Below are positions 26,821-35,203 of a DNA stretch of 64,000 bases, piece by piece; position 1 is the first letter of the stretch, and every line of letters begins with the position of its first letter. Both the position numbers and the translations under genes were made by a program. Below the pieces are notes generated by a model. That model saw only the letters and a program-made list of their open reading frames with translations, was not told where the DNA came from and searched no databases. The stretch comes from Amycolatopsis australiensis (GTDB lineage Bacteria; Actinomycetota; Actinomycetes; Mycobacteriales; Pseudonocardiaceae): the NCBI RefSeq assembly GCF_900119165.1, contig NZ_FPJG01000006.1:1364001-1428000 (forward strand), read 5' to 3'.

Positions 26821-27213
26821 ATGGCAGTACCGAAACTCGCCGACCGCGCCGCGGAGCCGATCGGCTGGCTGACCACCGTCACGCCGAAGGGGCGGCCCGC
26901 ACCGCGGCCCGTGTGGTTCGTCCTCGACGGCGAAGACATCGTGGTGTTCAGCCGGCCCGGCACCGCGAAGCTGCGGCACATCGAAGCGAACCCCGAGGTG
27001 AGCTTCCACCTCAACAGCAATGAGCACGGCGGCGCGATCCTCGTGGTCAACGGATCGGCGCACGTCGAGGAGGGGACGGCCGCCGAGGCGCCCGGCTACC
27101 TCGACAAGTACGGCCCGCGCTACGCGGGGATCGGCTTCGACTCGCCGGAGGCCTTCGATGCCGCGTACTCCGTCCGCATCCGCGTGGTGCCCGAGAAGTC
27201 CTGGGGGTTCTGA
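26821..27213 (+). CDS. PPOX-class F420-dependent oxidoreductase
   Basis: A 130-residue split-barrel protein. It shows GWLTTVTPKGRPAPRPVWFV at strands 1-2, a KLRHIEANPEVSFHL segment and a C-terminal SVRIRVVPEKSWGF, as in the TIGR03667 group. These bind coenzyme F420 or flavin and reduce small molecules; the natural substrate is unknown. The start ATG is preceded by a GATGATCAGGGGGCACCGAC ribosome region. The gene is convergent with the GNAT gene, 2 bases apart. Confidence 0.85.
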   Translation: MAVPKLADRAAEPIGWLTTVTPKGRPAPRPVWFVLDGEDIVVFSRPGTAKLRHIEANPEVSFHLNSNEHGGAILVVNGSAHVEEGTAAEAPGYLDKYGPRYAGIGFDSPEAFDAAYSVRIRVVPEKSWGF

Positions 27214-27215
27214 GG

Positions 27216-27830
27216 TCAGTCCACAGGGGACAGTTCGATCCGCATGACCACGCGTCGCGGGGTGGGGTGGGCGACTTCGGCGAACCCGGCGTCGGCGAAC
27301 ACCTGCCGGGCGCCGACGTGCAGCTCGCCCCAGGTGATCTCCTTGCCCGGCTCGGTGATCATCGGGTACGCCTCGAGCGCGCGGGCGCCGCGCTCGCGGG
27401 CGAAGCCGATCGTGGCGCGCGCGAGCGGGTAGGTGAGGCCGCGGCCGCGGTAGCCCTTGCGCACGGCGAAGCACGTCACCGCCCAGACGCCGTCGTCGTC
27501 CTTGTCCTCGGCGCGGCCGGTCCACGGGACGCGCGAGCCGCGCAGCTTGGGGTAGGCGGTCCGCGGCTCCACGGCGACCCAGCCGACCGGCTCGCCGTCG
27601 ACGTACGCCACGAGCCCGCTCGTGGTGGCCGCGCCGGGGTTGCCGCAGGCGGTCTGGGCCCGCAGGCTCGCGGTCCGCTCCTCCTGCGTGGAGTCGCGCC
27701 AGATCCAGCCGGCGACCTTGAACCGCTGGCACTGGCAGCGGCCGGGGTAGTCGGCGGTCCCGAAGACGGCGGCGATGTCCTCCCACGACGCCTCGTTGGC
27801 GGGGACGACGCTGACGTGCTCGTCGGTCAT
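27216..27830 (-). CDS. GNAT-family N-acetyltransferase
   Basis: A 204-residue GNAT protein with the acetyl-CoA loop in CFAVRKGYRGRGLTYPLARA (about residues 117-137). The N-terminal PGRCQCQRFKVAGWIW segment is typical of a small actinobacterial subfamily that acts on unknown amines. A short RAEDKDDDGVW loop precedes the core. It is monocistronic with 80 bases upstream before the divergent DUF6328 gene. Confidence 0.85.
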   Translation of the reverse strand: MTDEHVSVVPANEASWEDIAAVFGTADYPGRCQCQRFKVAGWIWRDSTQEERTASLRAQTACGNPGAATTSGLVAYVDGEPVGWVAVEPRTAYPKLRGSRVPWTGRAEDKDDDGVWAVTCFAVRKGYRGRGLTYPLARATIGFARERGARALEAYPMITEPGKEITWGELHVGARQVFADAGFAEVAHPTPRRVVMRIELSPVD

Positions 27831-27913
27831 GCCCGCACCCTAGGCCCTGTTCCGGGTCCGCGACCGTCGTTTTCCACCCGGTGCGGCCGTGGGAGTCCAC
27901 GTATCGTTTTCCT

Positions 27914-28402
27914 GTGCACGAACACACCGGCGAGACCCGCAACGAGAAGCTGCAGCGCAACGTCGGCGAGCTGCTGCAGGAGCTGCGCGTCGCCCAGGCG
28001 GGCGTGCAGATCCTCTTCGGGTTCCTGCTCTCGGTCGTGTTCACCGACCGCTTCCACGACGCGAGCGGGTTCGAAAAGTCGCTCCACCTGTCGGCGGTGA
28101 CCCTCGCGGTGGCGGCGACGGCGTTGCTGACCGCGCCCGCGGCGTGGCACCGGCTGCTGTTCCGCACCGGCAGCCGCGAGCGGATCCTGACCGTCGGCAA
28201 CCGGCTCGTGCTGGTCGGCCTGGTCTGCCTGGCCCTGGCCATCACCTCGACAGTCGCGCTGATCGCCAAGGTCGTCTACGGCCAGATCGCGATGATCGTC
28301 ATGGCTGTGCTGTGCCTGCTGATCTTCGGCGGCCTCTGGTTCGCCATGCCGCTGCGGCTGAACCCGGCGAACGGCGCTCAGCCGACCGGGCCGCCCAAGT
28401 AG
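27914..28402 (+). CDS. DUF6328-like four-helix membrane protein
   Basis: A 162-residue protein starting VHEHTGETRNEKLQRNVGEL, with a cytoplasmic amphipathic start and four membrane segments (about 35-55, 62-82, 100-120 and 125-148). It matches the DUF6328 pattern, whose function is unknown. I use the GTG at 27914; no ribosome site precedes it, so the message may be leaderless. Its last 25 bases overlap the convergent VOC gene. Confidence 0.75.
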   Translation: MHEHTGETRNEKLQRNVGELLQELRVAQAGVQILFGFLLSVVFTDRFHDASGFEKSLHLSAVTLAVAATALLTAPAAWHRLLFRTGSRERILTVGNRLVLVGLVCLALAITSTVALIAKVVYGQIAMIVMAVLCLLIFGGLWFAMPLRLNPANGAQPTGPPK

Positions 28403-28764
28403 AGCGTGTCTTCCTGGACGAAGCAGAGCGGGTTGCCGGACGGGTCGTCGGCGTAGAAGGAGCGTTCGCCCCAGAACTGGGTCTCGATCGCGTCGTCGAT
28501 CCAGCGCGGCCCGGCGGCACGCACCCGCCGGTAGGTCTCGTCGACGTCGTCGACCGCCAGGTAGACGATCCGCGGGTCCTTCCGCGGGCGCGGCTCGGGG
28601 TCCGGCGGCTGGACGCAGGCGAGCACGACGCCACCGCAGGTGAAGTAGTGCCGGTTGAGCGCGATCCGCTCGCCGGCGTCGCCGAGCACCCGGCCGTAGA
28701 ACGCGACCGCCGCCTCGATGTCGTCGACGGGCTGGATCAGCCGGAACACCCGCGGGCCGCTCAT
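28378..28764 (-). CDS. VOC-family (glyoxalase/bleomycin-resistance fold) protein
   Basis: A 128-residue protein of two beta-alpha-beta-beta-beta units. It begins MSGPRVFRLIQPVDDIEAAV, with the FYGRVLGD element, and ends in the SFYADDPSGNPLCFVQEDTL strand typical of VOC dioxygenases or resistance proteins. Metal ligands are only partly recognisable (a His in NRHYF and a Glu in VQED). Substrate unknown. The 3' end overlaps the convergent DUF6328 gene by 25 bases. Confidence 0.85.
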   Translation of the reverse strand: MSGPRVFRLIQPVDDIEAAVAFYGRVLGDAGERIALNRHYFTCGGVVLACVQPPDPEPRPRKDPRIVYLAVDDVDETYRRVRAAGPRWIDDAIETQFWGERSFYADDPSGNPLCFVQEDTLYLGGPVG

Positions 28765-28843
28765 GCGCGAACAGTACCGCTGTTCATCCGGTGTTCGGCA
28801 GCAGTTGCCGGGGCGGTCGGGCGGCGCCCGTAGCTTCCCGCGC

Positions 28844-30661
28844 GTGACTGACACTTCTCGCCGGACCTTCCTCCTCGGCGCCCCGGCCGTCGCCGCGGCG
28901 GCGACCCTGCCGGGCGTCCTCGGCGCGCCGGCCGCCGAAGCGACCGGCCGCCACCGCCCCGATCCCGAAGATCCGCGGTTCACGCTCGTGGTCATGCCGG
29001 ACACGCAGTACCTGTTCGACGAGGACCGCGGCGACGCGGCCCCGCTGGACGCGTCGCTGCGCTACGTCCTCGACGAGGCGGATGACAACGTTGTCTTCCT
29101 CGCTCACCTCGGAGATCTCACGCAGAACGGCCGCGCGGACGAGTTCGCCCGCATCAGCCGGTCGTTCCAGGCCCTCGACCGCCGCCGGTTCCCGTACAGC
29201 ACCCTGGCGGGCAACCACGACATCGACGGCTCGAAAGACGACCAGCGCGGCCCGTCGCCCTACCTCGACGCCTTCGGCCCGCAGCGGCAGCGGAACTCGC
29301 CGACGTTCCGGGGCGCGTCGAAGGACGGCTACAACACCTACCACGTGTTCCGCGGCGGCGGCCGGGAGTGGCTGCTGCTCGCCCTCGACTGGCGGCCGTC
29401 GGCGGGTGGCCTGAACTGGGCCAAGCAGGTCCTCGCCCAGCACCCGGCGCTGCCGGCGATCCTCACCATCCACGAGCTGGTCTGGGCCGACGACGACCAC
29501 CAGGCCCAGTTCTCGACGTTCGGCGAGCACGTCTGGCAGGAGCTCGTCCAGGGCAACGACCAGATCTTCCTCACGCTCAACGGCCACTACTGGCCGACCG
29601 GGCGCACCGTACGGAAGAACGCCGCCGGGCACGACGTGCACGTCCACATCGCCAACTACCAGGACCGCTACTACGGCGGCAGCGCGATGATCCGGCTCTA
29701 CCAGTTCGACCTGGCACGCGGCGTGATCGACGTCCGGACGTTCTCGCCGTGGCTCGCCGCGCAGGACCACCTGTCCGAGATGCAGCGGGTCGAGGTCGAG
29801 CGCAGCGGCACGGCCGACTACTTCAGCCTCGAGATCGACTTCGCCGAGCGGTTCAAGGGCTTCTCGCCCGTACCGGTGCCGCCTGCTCGTCCGGCGCGGC
29901 AACTGCTGGTGCCTGGAACGGTTGCCTACTGGCGTTTCGAGGGCGGGCAGGACGGCAAGCCGGTGCCGGACGACGTCGTCGTGCGTGACCAGACCGGCCG
30001 CGGCAACGACCTCACGCGCGTCACCGCGCCGGGCAGCGGCCCGGACGCGCTGAAGTTCTCCGCGGAGTTCTCGCCGCGGCAGCCGTCGCGGGCGAGCCTG
30101 CGGTTCGACGGTGGCCGGGACCCGAGCCGTGGCGCGTACCTGCGTACGGTCGATTCGGCGCCGATGAACCGGCTGAAGTTCGAGCGCGGGTACACCGTCG
30201 AGGCGTTCTTCTGGCTGCCGTCGAACTTCAAGGACGGCCACCACGGCTGGTGCGGGTTGTTCGCCCGGCAGGGCAGCGGCGCGGCCGCCGGGAAGACCGG
30301 CGACGACCCGAAGGAATCAGCCGCCACGCTGTCCCTTTCGGACGGTGGTGAGCTGCAGTGGGCGGTGTTCCCGCTGAACCAGGACCGGATCTCGACGAAC
30401 TGGGGCCACGAGCTGCCGGTCGAAAAGTGGTGGCACGTCGCCGTGGTGAACGACGGGCGGCGGACGGTCGTCTACGTCGACGGCTGCCCGGTGGTGCGGA
30501 ACCCGGCCACGCCGGCGGTCGGGCTGGCCGATCCGGGTGGTCCGTGGCTGGTCGGGGCGTCGTCGTACGACGGGAAGGTCGACCGGAGCTTCGCGGGGTT
30601 GCTGGGTGACGTGCGGGTGGTGGACCGGCCGCTGGATCCGCGCGAATTCATGCTGGGCTGA
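28844..30661 (+). CDS. Tat-exported calcineurin-like phosphoesterase with LamG-like C-terminal domain
   Basis: A 605-residue secreted protein. A Tat signal (SRRTFLLGAPAVAAAATL) leads into a metallophosphoesterase domain (about 45-330) with metal motifs MPDTQ, HLGDLTQNG, AGNHDIDG and LNGHYW. Residues 360-600 form a beta-rich concanavalin/LamG-like domain with a PGTVAYWRFEGG start. It probably hydrolyses phosphoesters outside the cell; the substrate is unknown. The GTG at 28844 is chosen because it places the twin arginines correctly; the upstream open frame is a shadow of the VOC gene. Confidence 0.87.
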   Translation: MTDTSRRTFLLGAPAVAAAATLPGVLGAPAAEATGRHRPDPEDPRFTLVVMPDTQYLFDEDRGDAAPLDASLRYVLDEADDNVVFLAHLGDLTQNGRADEFARISRSFQALDRRRFPYSTLAGNHDIDGSKDDQRGPSPYLDAFGPQRQRNSPTFRGASKDGYNTYHVFRGGGREWLLLALDWRPSAGGLNWAKQVLAQHPALPAILTIHELVWADDDHQAQFSTFGEHVWQELVQGNDQIFLTLNGHYWPTGRTVRKNAAGHDVHVHIANYQDRYYGGSAMIRLYQFDLARGVIDVRTFSPWLAAQDHLSEMQRVEVERSGTADYFSLEIDFAERFKGFSPVPVPPARPARQLLVPGTVAYWRFEGGQDGKPVPDDVVVRDQTGRGNDLTRVTAPGSGPDALKFSAEFSPRQPSRASLRFDGGRDPSRGAYLRTVDSAPMNRLKFERGYTVEAFFWLPSNFKDGHHGWCGLFARQGSGAAAGKTGDDPKESAATLSLSDGGELQWAVFPLNQDRISTNWGHELPVEKWWHVAVVNDGRRTVVYVDGCPVVRNPATPAVGLADPGGPWLVGASSYDGKVDRSFAGLLGDVRVVDRPLDPREFMLG

Positions 30662-30666
30662 GGGCC

Positions 30667-30761
30667 TTGACAGCGGGTGGACAATAAAAATTCGGCGCGC
30701 TCTCCGAAATAGTGAAGAGAACCGCCGAATGTTCCATAAGTCTAACCGCTGTGAGGGGAAC
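30667..30761 (+). promoter_or_regulatory. Structured AT-rich leader of the HelR-like gene
   Basis: A TTGACA hexamer lies at 30667-30672. ATTCGGCG (30690-30697) pairs with CGCCGAAT (30723-30730), and inside it TCTC pairs with GAGA, giving a two-step hairpin with a 12-base loop (CGAAATAGTGAA). The stretch is markedly AT-richer than its surroundings. Rifamycin-responsive elements are known in front of some HelR genes; whether this is one cannot be decided from memory. Confidence 0.5.
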
Positions 30762-32966
30762 TTGTCAAATCAGGGGTACGACGAGGAATTGCGGGACGAA
30801 CGGGCCTACGTCGCCGCGCTGTACGAGCGGCTCGACCGCGAGCGCGCGGTGGCGCAGGCCCGCTACCACGGTGCACTCGGGCAAACCGGGCTGACACCGG
30901 GAGAGCGGGAGACCGACGTAAGCTGCCGGTCGCGGGAGGCGGCCCGGCTGGACGTCGCCGACAACGGGCTTTGTTTCGGCCGCCTGGACGCCGTTTCGGG
31001 GGAAACCAGCTACATCGGGCGGATCGGCCTGTTCGACGCGGAAAACGACTACGAACCGTTCCTGCTGGATTGGCGGGCGCCGGCGGCGCGGCCGTTCTAC
31101 GTCGCCACCGCGGCGCGGCCGGAAAACGTCCGCCGGCGCCGTCAGTTCCACACGATGGGGCGCCGGGTCGTCGATTTCACCGACGAAGTCCTCGGCCGGC
31201 CGTCGGCGGGCGACCGGGGAGACGCGGCGCTGCTGGCGGCCGTGAACGCGCCGCGTGGCGAAGGCATGCGGGACATCGTCGCGACGATCCAGGCCGAGCA
31301 GGACGAGATCATCCGCCTCGGCCACGCGGGCGTCCTGGTGGTCGAGGGCGGACCCGGCACCGGCAAGACCGCCGTCGCGTTGCACCGCGTGGCGTACCTG
31401 CTCTACACCCAGCGCGAGCGGATGTCGCGCAGCGGCGTACTGGTGGTCGGGCCCAGCCCGGTGTTCCTCGACCACATCGGCCGCGTGCTGCCGTCGCTGG
31501 GCGAGTCGGACGTCGTCTTCATGACGCCCGGCGACCTCGTTCCGGGCTTGCGCGTCACCGCCGAGGACGCGCCGGAGGTGGCCAGGGTCAAGGGATCGCT
31601 GAAGATCCTCGACGTGCTGAAGGCCGCGGTCGCCGACCGGCAGCAGGTTCCCGGCGAACCGGTGCCCGTCGAGCTGGCCGACGTCACCGTCGCGCTCGAC
31701 GCCGACGTCGCGAGCGAAGCGCGACGCGCGGCGCGCGAATCCGGGCTGCCGCACAACGAGGCCCGCCCGGTGTTCCGCGAGCACGTCATGGCGATCCTCG
31801 CCGGACGAGCCGTGACGAAGATCGGTGCGGGCTGGCTGACCCCGGAGGACCGCGGCGCGTGGGCCGACCTTCGCGCCGACGTCCTCGACGAGCTGGCGGA
31901 ACACGAAGCGCTCGCCGCGGTGCTCGGCGGGTTGTGGCCGGAGCTGACGCCGGAGACGTTGCTGGCTCCGCTGTACATGTCGCCGCGCCGGCTCGAAACC
32001 GCCGGGGCCGACCCGGCGCTGTTCCGCGCGGACGGCGCGGCCTGGACGGTGTCCGACGTACCGTTGCTCGACGAGCTGGCCGGACTGCTGGGCCGGGACG
32101 TCTCCGCCGAGCGTGCCGCCGACCGCCGGCAGGCGGAGGAAGAGGCCGAATACGCCGCCGGCGTCATGGACGTCCTGAAACTGGATCGCGAAGAACTCGA
32201 CGAGGACGTGCTGCTGGTCGCCGAGAACCTGCTCGACGCCGTGGAGCTGGCCGAACGGTTCGTCGAGCGCGACACACGCGACCTCGCCGAACGCGCGGCG
32301 GCCGACCGGGACTGGACGTACGGGCACGTCGTCGTCGACGAGGCACAGGAACTGTCCGAAATGGACTGGCGGGTGCTGATGCGGCGGTGCCCGAGCCGGT
32401 CGTTCACGATCGTCGGCGACCTCGCCCAGCGGCGCAACGCGGCCGGGGCGACGGCGTGGGGGCCGATGCTGGCGCCGTACGTCGCCGACCGGTGGGTGTA
32501 CCGGCAGCTGAGCGTGAACTACCGCACGCCGGCGGAGATCATGGCCGTCGCCGGTGCGCTGCTCGGGCGGTTCGCGCCGGACGTCCGGCCGCCGGAGTCG
32601 GTGCGCGCGAGCGGGGCCCGGCCGTGGGCGCGGCGAGTTGCGGACGGCGAATTGCACGAGGCCGTCGCCGAGTTCGTCCGCGACGAGGCCGGCCGGGAAG
32701 GCACGAGCGTCGTCATCGGGCCGCCCGGCGTGCCCGGCGCGGTGCCGCCGTCGGCGACCAAGGGCCTGGAGTTCGACGCGGTCCTCGTCGTCGAGCCGGA
32801 GCGGATCCTGGCCGGCGGCGCGCGCGGAGCGGCCGAGCTCTACGTCGCGCTCACCCGCGCGACGCAGCGCCTCGGCGTGCTGCACCGTGATCCGCTCCCG
32901 GCGGAGCTGTCCGGGCTCGCCGAAGCGGGCGTCCCGGCGCGGGCCGGGCACCGGCGGTTCCTGTAG
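30762..32966 (+). CDS. helR: HelR-like RNA polymerase-recycling ATPase (UvrD/Rep-type helicase fold)
   Basis: About 734 residues of superfamily 1 helicase architecture. Residues 1-60 form a coiled N-terminal arm; Walker A is VVEGGPGTGKTAVALHR (about 195-211), motif II is VVDEAQELSEMDW, motif III is FTIVGDLAQRR, motif IV is LSVNYRTPAEI, and motif VI is LYVALTRATQRLGVLH. The long insertion between motifs Ia and II and the N-terminal arm match HelD/HelR proteins that remove stalled RNA polymerase; HelR also gives rifamycin tolerance. I prefer the TTG at 30762, with GAGGGG just upstream. An ATG at 30729 is in frame but falls in the hairpin of the leader. Confidence 0.85.
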   Translation: MSNQGYDEELRDERAYVAALYERLDRERAVAQARYHGALGQTGLTPGERETDVSCRSREAARLDVADNGLCFGRLDAVSGETSYIGRIGLFDAENDYEPFLLDWRAPAARPFYVATAARPENVRRRRQFHTMGRRVVDFTDEVLGRPSAGDRGDAALLAAVNAPRGEGMRDIVATIQAEQDEIIRLGHAGVLVVEGGPGTGKTAVALHRVAYLLYTQRERMSRSGVLVVGPSPVFLDHIGRVLPSLGESDVVFMTPGDLVPGLRVTAEDAPEVARVKGSLKILDVLKAAVADRQQVPGEPVPVELADVTVALDADVASEARRAARESGLPHNEARPVFREHVMAILAGRAVTKIGAGWLTPEDRGAWADLRADVLDELAEHEALAAVLGGLWPELTPETLLAPLYMSPRRLETAGADPALFRADGAAWTVSDVPLLDELAGLLGRDVSAERAADRRQAEEEAEYAAGVMDVLKLDREELDEDVLLVAENLLDAVELAERFVERDTRDLAERAAADRDWTYGHVVVDEAQELSEMDWRVLMRRCPSRSFTIVGDLAQRRNAAGATAWGPMLAPYVADRWVYRQLSVNYRTPAEIMAVAGALLGRFAPDVRPPESVRASGARPWARRVADGELHEAVAEFVRDEAGREGTSVVIGPPGVPGAVPPSATKGLEFDAVLVVEPERILAGGARGAAELYVALTRATQRLGVLHRDPLPAELSGLAEAGVPARAGHRRFL

Positions 32967-32971
32967 CGCCT

Positions 32972-33013
32972 CGTGAGTGAGAAACAGGGTTAGAACACTG
33001 TTTCTCACTCACG
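32972..33013. terminator. Perfect 16-bp inverted repeat between convergent helR and lrp genes
   Basis: CGTGAGTGAGAAACAG (32972-32987) pairs exactly with CTGTTTCTCACTCACG (32998-33013) over a 10-base loop. It lies in the 50-base space between two converging genes, so it can stop both transcripts. It has no U-run and looks like a dispersed intergenic repeat. Confidence 0.7.
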
Positions 33014-33017
33014 ACCG

Positions 33018-33494
33018 CTACGCCGTGAGCCGGCCCCAGGCGTAGTTCTGCTTGGCCAGCTTCAGGTACACGAACAGCTCGGTCCCGGAGACCCCGTCGA
33101 TCTTGCGGACCTCGTCGCCCAGCACCTCGAGCATGTGGTCGTCGTCCCGGCAGACGAGCTCGGCCAGCAGGTCGTAGCGCCCCGCGCACAACACGACGTA
33201 GTGCACGTTCGGCAGCTCGGACAGCCGGTCGGCGACCTCGCGCGGATCGGCGCCGTCGACGTTGATCCCGACCATCGCCTGTCTGGTCAGGTCGACGTTG
33301 GCCGGGTCGGTCACCGCGACGATCTGCATGAGGTCGTCGCGCAGCAGGCGCTGCACGCGCTGGCGGACGGCTCCTTCCGAGAGCCCGACCGCCTTCGCGA
33401 GCGCGGTGAACGACGCGCGGCCGTCCTGCTGCAGCAGGCCGATCAACGCTCTGTCCGTGTTGTCCAGTCCGCGCGCTCGTGAATCGTCACCCAT
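33018..33494 (-). CDS. Lrp/AsnC-family transcriptional regulator
   Basis: A 158-residue regulator with an N-terminal helix-turn-helix (ALAKAVGLSEGAVRQRVQRL, about residues 30-50) and a C-terminal RAM ligand domain (about 75-145). These proteins bind amino acids and form octamers. The tail LKLAKQNYAWGRL is conserved in actinobacterial members. The neighbouring lysA-like gene lies 170 bases upstream on the same strand; amino-acid control of it is possible but unproven. The 33495-33663 gap shows only promoter-like sequence. Confidence 0.9.
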   Translation of the reverse strand: MGDDSRARGLDNTDRALIGLLQQDGRASFTALAKAVGLSEGAVRQRVQRLLRDDLMQIVAVTDPANVDLTRQAMVGINVDGADPREVADRLSELPNVHYVVLCAGRYDLLAELVCRDDDHMLEVLGDEVRKIDGVSGTELFVYLKLAKQNYAWGRLTA

Positions 33495-33663
33495 GCCGTC
33501 CCTCCCTGTGTTTCGGCATGTGATTTGTCAAGTGCGCAGCGTATCGAGACCTGCCGAGAAAGCGAGACCCCAGCGTCAGCTTCACGCGATCCGGCGCGAG
33601 GATCGTGATTTGCCGAGGAATCGGTGGCTGTGGAGGAAATTCACGAGTCATTCCGAGGCCGGT

Positions 33664-35007
33664 TCAGCCGACGTCGCGGCGGCGCAGGTCCTCCTCGGTC
33701 TCGCGGCGCACCAGCAGCGTGGCCACGCCGTGGCGGACGCCGACCAGCGGGGGCCGCCCGACCTGGTTGTAGTTCGAGGCCAGCGAGTGGTGGTACGCGC
33801 CGGTGCACGGCACGGCCAGCAGGTCACCCGCGTGCAGGTCGGCGGGCAGGCAGAGGCCGTCGGCGAGGACGTCGCCGGCTTCGCAGTGCCGTCCGACGAC
33901 CGTCATCGGCGTGCGCTTCGCCGTGGAGCGGCGCCCGACGAGCCGGGTCGTGTAGCGGGCGCCGTAGAGCGACGGCCGCGCGTTGTCGCTCATGCCGCCG
34001 TCGACCGCGACGAACGTGCGGGTGCCGCGCTTGACCGCGCACACGCGGTACACCGTGATCCCGGCCGGGCCGACGATCGCCCGGCCCGGCTCGATCGTCA
34101 GGCGCGGCAGCGGAAAGCCGTGCGCGGCGCACTCGTAGGCCAGCGCGACGCGCAGCCGTCGCGAGTAGCCGCCGAGGTCGAACGCGGGCTCGCCGCCGAC
34201 GTACGGCACCGCGTGCCCGCCGCCGAGGTCCAGCTCTCGCAGCGTGACGCCGTGGGTGCCGCGGATGCGGACGAGCACGTCGGCCATCCGCCGCGCGGCC
34301 GCTTCGTACCGGTCGACGCGCGAGACCTGCGAGCCGATGTGGCAGTGCAAGCCGACGAGCCGCAACCCGGGTTGCGCTCGCACGGCTTCTACTGCGGCGT
34401 CGACGTTGTCGGGTACGCCGTCGAGGAGCGAGAAGCCGAACTTCTGGCCTTCGGTGCCGGTGCTGATGGCCGTGTGCGCGCCCGCCGCGACACCCGGCGT
34501 CACGCGGATCATGACCTGCTGCGCGCCGTGGGCGAGCGCGCCCAGCTGCTCGATCTCGTCGAGCGAGTCGACCACGATCCGCCGGACGCCGTAGGACAAC
34601 GCGGCCTTCAGGTCTTCAGGCGTCTTCGCGTTGCCGTGCAGCAGCATGCGCTCGGCAGGAAAGCCGACAGAACGTGCGACGGCGATTTCACCGGCGGAGC
34701 ACGTGTCGAGCGACAACCTCTCTTCGGCGACCCAACGCAGGACAGCGCGCGTACACAACGCCTTGCTCGCGTACGCGACTTCGACGTCCGGCAGCGCAAG
34801 GCGGTACTCACGCGCGGTGTCGCGTACTTGCTGCTCGTCGATGAAGTACGACGGCGTGCCGAAGCGGGCAGCCAGGTGACTGAGGCGCGCGCCGGCGAAG
34901 AGCAGTTCGCCGTCTTCGCCGAGTCGGGTGCTTCGCGGCCAGACTCCGGGTTCGAGGTGATCGGCGGCTTCGCAGCCCAAGCTGGGAAGAAGCTCGCTGA
35001 GTGTCAC
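33664..35007 (-). CDS. lysA: Diaminopimelate decarboxylase-like PLP enzyme
   Basis: A 447-residue fold-type III PLP enzyme. The PLP Lys is in EVAYASKALCTRAVL (about residue 78), a glycine-rich phosphate loop is LDLGGGHAVPY, and the C-terminal CEAGDVLADGLCLP and GAYHHSLASNYNQVGRP carry substrate residues including the decarboxylase Cys. It makes lysine from meso-diaminopimelate or acts on a related amino acid. Secondary copies of this family occur in many actinomycetes, so it may not be the main lysA. It is 196 bases from the divergent sigma factor gene. Confidence 0.88.
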   Translation of the reverse strand: MTLSELLPSLGCEAADHLEPGVWPRSTRLGEDGELLFAGARLSHLAARFGTPSYFIDEQQVRDTAREYRLALPDVEVAYASKALCTRAVLRWVAEERLSLDTCSAGEIAVARSVGFPAERMLLHGNAKTPEDLKAALSYGVRRIVVDSLDEIEQLGALAHGAQQVMIRVTPGVAAGAHTAISTGTEGQKFGFSLLDGVPDNVDAAVEAVRAQPGLRLVGLHCHIGSQVSRVDRYEAAARRMADVLVRIRGTHGVTLRELDLGGGHAVPYVGGEPAFDLGGYSRRLRVALAYECAAHGFPLPRLTIEPGRAIVGPAGITVYRVCAVKRGTRTFVAVDGGMSDNARPSLYGARYTTRLVGRRSTAKRTPMTVVGRHCEAGDVLADGLCLPADLHAGDLLAVPCTGAYHHSLASNYNQVGRPPLVGVRHGVATLLVRRETEEDLRRRDVG

Positions 35008-35203
35008 GGGTGCCTCCGGGCATCACGGCGGATCGGACCTCGCCAGAACACCGCCGCGCCGGCCGGGGTGGATCACCCGTGAACGCCGATCTGACGGTGT
35101 TTCCCCGCTCGCTGACGCCTCCTTAACGCGCGAGTAACTTCGGCCACACCTCGGCTGACCTGCGCAAAGCTGAATTTCCGGCGCGGCCGCCGTCACACCG
35201 GGC

